DNA of 64,000 nucleotides from Micropterix aruncella. Lineage: Eukaryota > Arthropoda > Insecta > Lepidoptera > Micropterigidae. The stretch covers positions 2,480,001-2,544,000 of the forward strand of contig OX155974.1 of NCBI GenBank assembly GCA_944548615.1, in the 5' to 3' direction. The translations under genes were made by a program, and so were the position numbers. Positions 42,766-53,300 of the stretch are shown here, in pieces. The notes under the pieces were generated by a model, which was given only the letters and a program-made list of their open reading frames with translations, was not told where the DNA came from and did no database searches. Each line of letters begins with the position of its first letter. Position 1 is the first letter of the stretch.

Positions 42766-44369
42766 TTAAAGGACAACGAAAACAACACACAACACATCGC
42801 CTCTGCACATTGGACACAATCCATCATCGGCGAAAACACGCTGGGCGCAGTCTGCACACATGCAGACGTGTCCGCACGGAAGCACAACAGTATTCCGTTT
42901 TTCCGTCAGGCACACCGAGCAATTTGGCAATTCGGGTGCAGGCGGTTCTCGGCGGAGAGGTCGGGCGGGAGAATGAGAGCGCTGCGGGTCGCGAGTGCAA
43001 TGCGGAGAAGGAGCGCGCTGCGGACTCTGGACCGACGGCGGCAGCGGCGTCTCTCGGGCGGGAAAGTAACGGACGGTCGGGAAAGTAACGGACGAATTTG
43101 GCAATTCGGGTGCAGGCGGTTCTCGGCGGAGAGGTCGGGCGGGAGAATGAGAGCGCTGCGGGTCGCGAGTGCAATGCGGAGAAGGAGCGCGCTGCGGACT
43201 CTGGACCGACGGCGGCAGCGGCGTCTCTCGGGCGGGAAAGTAACGGACGGTCGGGAAAGTAACGGACGAATTTGGCAATTCGGGTGCAGGCGGTTCTCGG
43301 CGGAGAGGTCGGGCGGGAGAATGAGAGCGCTGCGGGTCGCGAGTGCAATGCGGAGAAGGAGCGCGCTGCGGACTCTGGACCGACGGCGGCAGCGGCGTCT
43401 CTCGGGCGGGAAAGTAACGGACGGTCGGGAAAGTAACGGACGAATTTGGCAATTCGGGTGCAGGCGGTTCTCGGCGGAGAGGTCGGGCGGGAGAATGAGA
43501 GCGCTGCGGGTCGCGAGTGCAATGCGGAGAAGGAGCGCGCTGCGGACTCTGGACCGACGGCGGCAGCGGCGTCTCTCGGGCGGGAAAGTAACGGACGGTC
43601 GGGAAAGTAACGGACGAATTTGGCAATTCGGGTGCAGGCGGTTCTCGGCGGAGAGGTCGGGCGGGAGAATGAGAGCGCTGCGGGTCGCGAGTGCAATGCG
43701 GAGAAGGAGCGCGCTGCGGACTCTGGACCGACGGCGGCAGCGGCGTCTCTCGGGCGGGAAAGTAACGGACGGTCGGCGGAATCGGAATTGGCGTTCGAGG
43801 CGATTCCCCAGGCCGCCGCCGGCGAGCAACCCGATGAGCTATACGCGTCGTCTGTTCTGGATGCGGCGAGAGCGAAACGCTCGGCGTCCGTAGGGCGGTC
43901 GAGGCGAATGCTTCCGGATCGAACTGCCGGGGCGAAGGGCGTCGAAAGTTCGAATTGGACTCGTACGAGGGACTCTGAGTCGGTGCAGTAGACGGTCCGG
44001 CAATCGGGGCGGCAATGGTGAACGGCAGCGAAGGAAGCATGGGTAGCCCGTACGAAAGAGAATTCCAGGGCGCCAGTCGCTCGCGGCTCGGTCCGGCCTC
44101 GGCGCGATCCGGCGGCGGAGAAGTTGGAATTTCCACATCGACGCCTGCCGGGATCTGAGAACCGTCAAACGCGACCCGCATATTTGTATAGCTCATTCGG
44201 CTTAAAAACTCGGCAACTGAAATTTCCGAATTACTCAAGAGGAGCTGAGCCCTGACAATATGTCGGTCGTTAAGAATGGTTCTCATTTTTTTCACCGAGG
44301 TCAAACCGAGCCCCTCGCGAAAAGCTGTCCATTTAGGAAGTTCACCTTTTAATACGTCGACTAACACAC
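42766..44369 (-). CDS. FLYWCH-MULE-RING exon 7 (repeats and RING)
   Basis: Acceptor TTTCTTTCCACAG, entered in phase 1. 534 residues: a helical start ([20 protein letters not shown]), a P/S-rich region, five 58-residue repeats and the RING. The last ten residues are hydrophobic. Confidence 0.87.
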
Positions 44370-47300
44370 CTGTGGAAAGAAAATATTTGTTGAAAAATGT
44401 ATTTTATTAAAGATGGTAAAATTCAGTAAAAAATAAAGCCAAAATGATTTATATAAAAATTTTGAATATTGTCACTTGATTTACGATTCGTTTAGTTCAG
44501 TCACAATCTTCACGGAACTACCGAAAATAATTGGATAAATTTTCTCCATCCCTATAAGTAATGCATTAGTGGAAAGCGTTTTTTCCTTAATGAGGAATTA
44601 ATGGACAGACAAGCGTAACTGCTTATTAGTCAACATGGTGAAGTCGGAGTTAATTGTAGAGATTAATTATAATATGACGTACCTACCAAGAATAGTTTTT
44701 GAAAAAAGCCAAGCAAGAAAAGATGCTAAAACAATAACTTTTATGTATAAGTTTAAAATGCTATGCTGTTCACACACTCACACACACTGTTTTAGACGTA
44801 AAATGACATTTACGGAACGCCTAAATGTTTATGTATCAGTTCAAAAAGGCTTCATGCGTGGCGTCTCGGGCTGCCTCGAGCACAATTCTCTCCTGGCTGC
44901 TGCCATCAAGGATGCGAGACAGCACGAACGCCAAATCAATGTATGCTGGCTCGACCTAGAGAATGCCTTTGGGTCAGTCCGACACAGTCTCCTCCACTTT
45001 GCACTCCGCTGGTACAACTTCTCACCAGTCGTGCGTGACATTGTAGCCTCCTACTACAACTGTCTGACTTTCCATGTTAAAACGCAAGAATGGACTACCC
45101 GCTCTATACCATATTCAATTGGACTATTTCAGGGCTGTTGCCTCTCCCCGACGATTTTTAATATAGTTTTTAATATACTGCTGGAAAGCCTGACCCAGCT
45201 TGACAGGAAGTGGGGCTACCGTTTTAAAACAGACGGCCAATACACCTCGTCGTGCCTCGCTTTTGCCGACGACCTAACTTTCATCACCAGAAGCCCCAAG
45301 CAGCTTTCCCTGCTATTACAGAAAGTGGAGCTTTTCTGCGACTGGTCAGACTGTATAAAAGTGAAGCCCTCCAAATGTTTTTGCCTTGGACTCGCCCGCA
45401 TGGGCACAAAATTTACATCCTATGACCCCAAATTGGTCTATAAGGGCTCTAATATCTCCATTATAGACCCAAACAATCATTTCAAATTCCTCGGCAGAAA
45501 AATCACCCATCAGGGAAAAGACGTCTCGGGCGATCATGTTATAGAGCATTTCAAAAGTTGCCTGGCGAAAATAGATGCCTTGCTAATTTCTGGCCCTTGT
45601 AAGACCTGGATCTATGACAATTATCTAACGTCACATTTGTCATGGCCCTTTCTTATTTACGATTTTACCAAAACCTAACTGTCCCGTCTAGATGCGCTGG
45701 TGACAGCTAGTTTAAAATCCTGGCTGTCCTTAGCCAAACCAGCTGACCCCTCGACTCTCTTCAGGTCCAAACAAAATTTTGGGCTAGCGCTTAAACTGCC
45801 CTCTCTGCTCTACGCCAACTCCAGAATAACCAAAAATTCGATTCTGTGCAATTCCAAAGATCCGGCAATATCGAAGCACGTAATAAGTGGCCGTAGTGAT
45901 TCAAATGATCTACAAGCCCGCATAGACTTCCACAAAAAGTTCCTTACTGGAATCAGCCAGAATGGCACTGGTCTGGGGTATGGCAGTACAACCACGAGCG
46001 ACGTGGACTTGAAGAAGTCTCTTTTGCGGGGAGATTACGACAGCAAGAGTATGGCTCATGCTATTGGCCTTCAATGCCAGAATGATTGGACAACAATTGG
46101 GGACTTTTGCATTCCGCCTCCAATGCACTGGAAGGTAATGCTCTATGACTGGACGCCAGAGATGCTGAAATTTTATTTGAATGCCTTTCTACATACATAC
46201 ACTTCCAGACCCCAGTAACCTCGCTCGTTGGAGCTTTGCCGAGGATAGTTCTTGTCCCCTCTGTAGCAATACCCCTTGCACAGCTAGACACATTCTAGCT
46301 GGCTGCAAGGTGGCCTTAGATCAAGGACGGTACACTTACCGCCATGACAAAGTTCTCGCTGTTATTCGCGAGGTAATTAGTCTCTCAGTGGCTCGTGCCA
46401 ACAAGGGTTTGACAGTATCCTCCAAACCCCCAATACAGTTTGTGCGGAATGGCTCTAAAGGCAAAAAACATTTAACTACAAAACCTTTCTCAATAATCGA
46501 GAAAGCTACAGATTGGATTCTGGAGGTTGATTCGGTCTCTAAGCAGTATAAATTCCCTGAAAGTCTCGGATGCACAGCCCTCCGTCCAGATATAACTCTT
46601 TACTCTCTATCTCGGAAGGTGGCTCTTATTGTAGAATTAACTGTTCCATGGGAATCAAATATCCCAAAAGACCACGAGTACAAATTAAATAAATACCATG
46701 ATCTTGCAAATGCCGTAACCCGGAACGGCTTTACTGTTCACCTTCACGCGGTGGAAGTTGGCGCTCGTGGCCTGCCAGCTAAATCTCTATTTCACCTCTT
46801 TAAAGATCTTGGCCTTTCCAGAAAAATATTCAACTCTTTCTTAGAAAAATTATCTAAAACTGCGATTTGCGCATCTCAAATTCTATGGCTTCGAAGGAGG
46901 AGTGAATGGGTGGTAAGGTGAACGCTCACATGTGGCAAGACAGCTGTCCTAAACCTACCACAGCCGGTTCGTAAGTCCGGAATCCACCGCTCACCCCCCA
47001 GAAGTGCAATAATAATATTAATAATACAATGGGCCCGACTCCCGTCAGTGAATTCCATGGCAGCTCGGTTAGACAATAGATACAAATTGAGCTGCCATGA
47101 AATTCACCGACCGGAATCGGGCCCATCATAATATTATTATTATTATACTTCTGGGGGGTGAGCGGTGGACTCCGGACTAACGACCGGCTGTGGTAGATTT
47201 AGAACAGCTGTCTTACCACATGTGAGCATTCACCTTACCACCCATTCACCCCCCCTTCGAAGCCATAGAATTTGGGATGCAGAAATTGAAGTTTTTGTAA

Positions 47301-50300
47301 TAGAGATGTAATAGAGATTTGGCTGGCAGGCCACGAGCACCAACTTCCACCGCGTGAAGGTGAACAGTGAAGCCGTTCCGGGTGATGGCATTTGCAAGAT
47401 CGTGGTATTTATTTAGTTTGTACTCGTAGTCTTTTGGGATATTTGATTCCCATGGAGCAGTTAATTCTACAATAAGAGCCATCTTCCGAGACAGGGAGTA
47501 AAGAGTTATATCTGGAGGGAGGGCTGTGCATCCGAGACTTTCAGGAAATTTATACTGCTTAGAGACTGAATCGACCTCTAGAATCCAATCTGACGCTTTC
47601 TCGATTATTGAGAAAGGTTTTGTAGTGGAATGTTTTTTGCCTTTAGAGCCATTCCGCACAAACTGTATTAGGGGTTTAGAGGTTACTGACAGACCCTTGT
47701 TGGCACGAGCCACTGAGAGGCTAATCACCTCGCGAATAACAGCAAGTACTTTGTCATGGCGGTAAGTGTACCGTCCTTAGTCTTAGGGGAATGGATCATG
47801 ACCGCCTGGCAGATAATTAGTAAGAAGTGTATTGAAAAGGGTTTTATAAAATGTTGCATTTCCAACAATCTGGATGGAAGTGAGGATAATATTGGTGGGA
47901 AGAAAATGATGCGTCGAGTAGTAATCACCCCAGCGAAACTAATGTTAATTCAAGCATGTCTGAATAAACTATTTTTGTACTTCAATTTACATACCTAATT
48001 ATTTTAGTTTTTCCTTTCATTCCTGCTCAATATCATAGGTCACGTTATATTCCGGCTAAAACGTACTTACTTGTAAATTGCCAGATTCCTGGATGCGGAC
48101 TACGACATCTCCTCAAAAGGCTCGCATGAAAGCTCTCGGAGACGTTATTTGTTCTCGCAGGCAATCCAAACACCGAAAATGTACCTGGTCCCACCTAAAA
48201 CATTATCACAGTACAGGATGATTATTCAACCGGGTAACGCTACATACCTATAAGTTTGTTTTCAAAAATATTTACGCACAATGTCAAACCTAACCTAAGG
48301 GGCCATCCATTCATTACGTGAGGTCAAAAAAGGGGGGGGGGGGGGCGAGGGGGGAATACAAATAATACACAAACCATCAACTGACCGGTATTAGGTAGTT
48401 CATATCAATTATGTAACACTCAAAAAGGGTTCGAGTTTTGAATTGTGAGAACAAAAACACTTCGACCCAGCGTGCACTGGCGGCCAGGCTGCAAGTCGCG
48501 ACAAGCAATGAATGGAAATGGAAATGAAAAAGGAAAAGAGGCAGACCATTTCGAAGGTGGGAAGACGATTTGAGAGCAACATGGAAGAGGAAAGCTTAAG
48601 ACGGCCTACGCTGAAAAGCAAAACAATCTGATTATCGATGTCTGAGAACAAAATTATTGTAAACTAGTTTTTTAAAGATTGTTAAATAAAGGCTATTTGA
48701 AATTGAAATTGAGGACACCCAGATACTTGACTTCGGTTTCTTCTTGGATGTGATAACACGCCATGGACGTCGCCAGGGTGGGGCAGCTGCCCCCCTAGAG
48801 ACTCGAACAAATTGCAAACCTAGAAGATTGTAATAATAAAGTGTGAAACTTTATAAATTTTATTTATTTTACCTTGAATTCATATCCTCTATCATCTTGC
48901 CCCACCCTTCCCCCCTGGCCATTGGCTTCTCTTGCCACCCTGGCCCATTGGCTTCTATCATCTTGCCCTCCCTGGTACATTGGCTGGCGACGCCCTTGTA
49001 ACACGCGCAGGTCGGTTGTCTATTACGGTGGTAAGAGTGGATTATTAATGACGGAGGATGTGAGATGACTACCGGACGTAATCCAAATGCAATGTAATTG
49101 GTTTTTGAGGCATTTAGGGTTAGAACATGTGGATCGAGCCAAGCTTTGACACTATCCAGACTATTTTGAGCCTTTACAAGAACCTCAGCCAATGATTCTG
49201 CTTCCACGAGGAGGACCGTGTCGCCAGCAAAGGAGACGATTCGCGCATTATCGCCGAGAGGCAATATTAATTTGAGAATGCCTAGGCACATCGCTGGTCT
49301 AAAGCTAGTATGGAATAAAGAATAATACAATTACCCTCTCCATCCACTCGCGCTGAAAATACTGAAAGAATTCATCGTATTGAGCATTAAAATTTTGCCG
49401 GCGGACGAAGGCCAAAATTATTTGTAGACCCTCTGCCACTTTCTCCGGTGGCAGAAGGGCCAAAACTTTTAAAAGTGCCAGGACAGCTTTAGTATTATTA
49501 GCTCTTACGTCCATTCGCATCTGTCTGGCTTTGCGGACCAGCGCCTGTAATAAAACATTTTTTTTTTTTAAAGTCACAACTGTAAACAACAAAATAATTA
49601 TAAAAAGAATAAACGAATTTACCGCGTGAAGTAAATAAATTGAAATAAGAAAAACCCCAAACTTCAATAGAGACGACGGTTACAAACTCTCTACAACCTG
49701 GAACCCTCTTCTTAAAATGTTCTCAATGCCGATCACCGAGCGCAAGAATGAAAAACAAGATACAGTGAGTGTTGTGTGCACGCCAAGTTTTTGAAATTCG
49801 CGCGCCCCGAATCCGCCGCCCCACCACCGTTACAATCTACGAGGCAGCAGCGGCGGTTTGCCGCCTACCCGCAGAACAACGGACGACGATTGACGGCATT
49901 TTAGTCTACCCTGGACAACGGCGGTTGCAACATATCTGAATTGTCGGGTGTTTAAAAACTTCACGCGGTAAATTCGTTTATTCTTATTATTATGTCAAAC
50001 AACCGCAATAGTCTTCGATTTCATACAACAAAATCAGTTTCTATTTTTTCCTATGATTATTACATTCTCTGCCTACTGTCGTTCAAAACCAGTTCAGGAC
50101 CTTTCAGTGTGAATTACATAGTACTAACTTTATCAATTTCAAGGAGCGATTTCTGGGGCAGAATAGAGTCTGCGTTTTATTACTAAAAAGCTAGTTTACG
50201 CAGAAAATACGAATCTAAAATGTTTTAAAAAATTAAACTGATTAAGAGCGGATTCATGATAATAGTCATTAGGTCAAATAAAGTGTTACCTTTACAATAA

Positions 50301-53300
50301 AAAATGTCAAGCTGTAAACAGAAAGTGAACCGATAATTCAAATTATAAGAAGAATAAACGAATTTACCGCATGGTTTTTAGGCACCCGACGTTTCAGCGG
50401 TGTTGCAACCGCCATTGTCCAGGATAGACTGGATAACGGCGGTGCAACCGCCGTTGTCCAAGGTAGACTGGATAACGGAGGTGCAACACCACTGAAACGT
50501 CGGGTGCTTAAAAACTTCACGCGGTAAACTCGTTTATTCTTATTATAATATCAAACAACCGCGATATTCTTCGATTTCATATTTCGAGAATTCAAAATTG
50601 GCCCAAGTATAGAAGCTTATCATTATCAATGGAACAGTTGACATCTAATACTTAAAATGTCTGCGCAAAGCGCAGCATTATTCTAGCTAGTAATACAGGT
50701 GCATATGGCGAAAATACAAGACAAGTAAAATTGACAGCTATGTTTTTGGCTTGCTGGTTTGCATATTTAGTTTTTTATAAATAATAATTAAAAGTTCAAA
50801 ATAACCTGAGCGTAGTGAAAATAACACCCGTGGACACGGGCATTGTTAAAGGTCTCGTTGATGGACCGATGTAGAGCGGCTTCAAAATCGGCCATCCACA
50901 AATTACAAAACCCCCTTTGGTTATTCATTTGGTTTCGCAGCCACGCCAGCACCGCATTGTACAATGCTGTAGTCCGCACAGACATCAGTGCAAATAGCAC
51001 GACAAAAAACTAAAAATCAAAATGTATAATTCGAAAATCAAACAAATAGAAGCGATAACATCTCATAACTCGGCATATTTATGTTAATTGGTAGAAGCTA
51101 GGCAAAATAAAGGACAATGTGTTATTTAAGTAGTCTTGTAAAAAATCTCTCTGACAAATTTGTCGTCTCTGCCTTAAGTTTTTGTATGAGAATAAATTCA
51201 ACTCGATTAAGCTCCCTTTTTGTTACCATTTCTGCAAATGATTTTCAAAATTTAAAACGAGGATATGTATGATTGTTTGTTATTACATTTTTGGTTAATT
51301 TACGTTCCTAAATACAAATCCATCTATCTAAATGCAGCTTGATTTCAATGAAATCGTTCAGTACCAATCTGAATTTTCCATTTTCAATTGTCGAAGCCAA
51401 ACATTCATCAAACATCTATCTATATTCTATACTAATATATAAAGCTGATTGTTTGTTTGTTAGAACACGCTAATCTCTGAAACTAGAATAGTTCAAACTG
51501 AAAGATATCGTTTGCAGTCACTATAAATAAAGCGCAGGGACAAACTTTTAAGCATGTCAGAATAGATTTAAGAGAAAACAGTTTTACATACGGACAATTA
51601 TATGTTGCCTTATCTAGATCAGGTTGCGGCGAAAACCAGTATACTGAAACTACACGAAAACATGACTCAAAATATTGTCTATGCCGAAGGACTGTAACTG
51701 ATTTATAAATAATTCAATTTTTTTTTTCGAGGAAATAAAAAATTACGACATTTACAGTTTGTTGAACATCAACCTTTGGGGGTGAAATTATTATTGTACG
51801 TTCATGTGTCGACGTGCAAACTCCCGGTTTTTGACAAAACTACACCCGGATGACGCCGGGTATATTCCTCTAGTAATACATTTAAAAATGTAATATAATA
51901 AATAATTCTACTAACATGATCCTCAACTACAGCATGCATTGTGAATAGCTGAGCCGCCCTCGGTGCGGGTGGCACAGTCTGAAATGTCCCATCAGCACAT
52001 ATTAATTTCGCCATCCTTAAAATGTCGGCGAAATCTATGGCACAAAAAATTACGGCAGTTTCGCCGCCAACCGTCACCGAACACTTGTAGAAATGTTCGC
52101 CTCGACCGCTTACTTCCAGCTGATCCCCGTACTCCAGCAAAGTGCGAGGGATTGCTGGGGCCGACTGCCGCCGCCACGCTCTCATCGTGGTGGCTTTATA
52201 CGGCAGCCTTACTGCACCAACTGGATATCTGCCAAAACAACACAAATTAGTTTAACTGATATTGACAATATCAAATAAACTGATTACCAGGCTGTAGAGC
52301 CTTGATTAGTAGTAATCAAATTCAAAATGTTTCGCCTTCTACATTTTAATATTTCTTTTCTGAACTTCACATTAAAAAGTTCAGTCACACTAAAAAGTTA
52401 AACATATTAAAAAGTCACATTCAGTAAAACTTTCTTATTGTAAACAATTTTAAATATTGTTAGAAAGTTTTACTGAATTTGATATTTAACTGATATATTT
52501 AAACTTGTTACTGATACTGAATTTGATATTTAACTGAACAAGTTTAAATATTGTAAACAATTTGTAGTTCACATGAATAATGGCACACTACACACTTCAA
52601 ACATTCCTCCATGTAGATGATATGGAGAGGCGTAAGCTCCGTCATCGCCCGTTCCCGCAGCCGATGATTCAGCTCATTTCTGCCAAATAAGCAATTTAGA
52701 TGAGTTAAATAGATAGGTACTTATCAGTCCGTATAGTACAACTGCACTATTTATATTATCATAATATATACAGGGCGACTTTTTGAACGCCAACACTAGT
52801 GGAGAGAATGACTAGCCATAAAACTGAACATGAAAACAAATTTTTTTTTAGATGTAGGTTGCTTGAGACCCATACTAATTTTAAAACATCACATTTATAA
52901 GTGTAACGATTAGTCGCGACCATACCGGCCGAGGCTGCCTTGCGAGGCCACCTCGCGATGCAATTGCTCGATGGGCTTGGATGCGCCTCGCCCGCGGCGA
53001 GCGTCAAAGCGGCCGAGCCGTTTGGCGCTGCTAGGTCGGTCTGGACGCGGCTATTTAGGCAGGCAGTACCCATGCAGCATCAGGATTTGAGTATCAAATG
53101 TTGAAATTATCAGTGTTTCATGTGGGCCACAAGATCCATGTGTACCGGGTCGGCCCAACTCACGATTCAGCTCCTATTCAGGAGCCTCCCCGCGTGGAAG
53201 AGTACCCTGGGTAAGACTCCGGTTCGGTTTCCCCTGGGGGAATAACTTCCCGGCGCCGCTGGACCAGTGTTGCGCACCGAGCGGCGAGAACCAATCGGCT

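Noticed and set aside
42824..43991. Four other long ORFs over the 174-bp repeats
   Set aside because: The GC-rich unit lacks stops in five frames. Only the minus frame that ends in the RING motif has domain and splice support.
52784..52800. ACAGGGCGACTTTTTGAACG, transposon-end-like
   Set aside because: No partner end or target duplication was found nearby.
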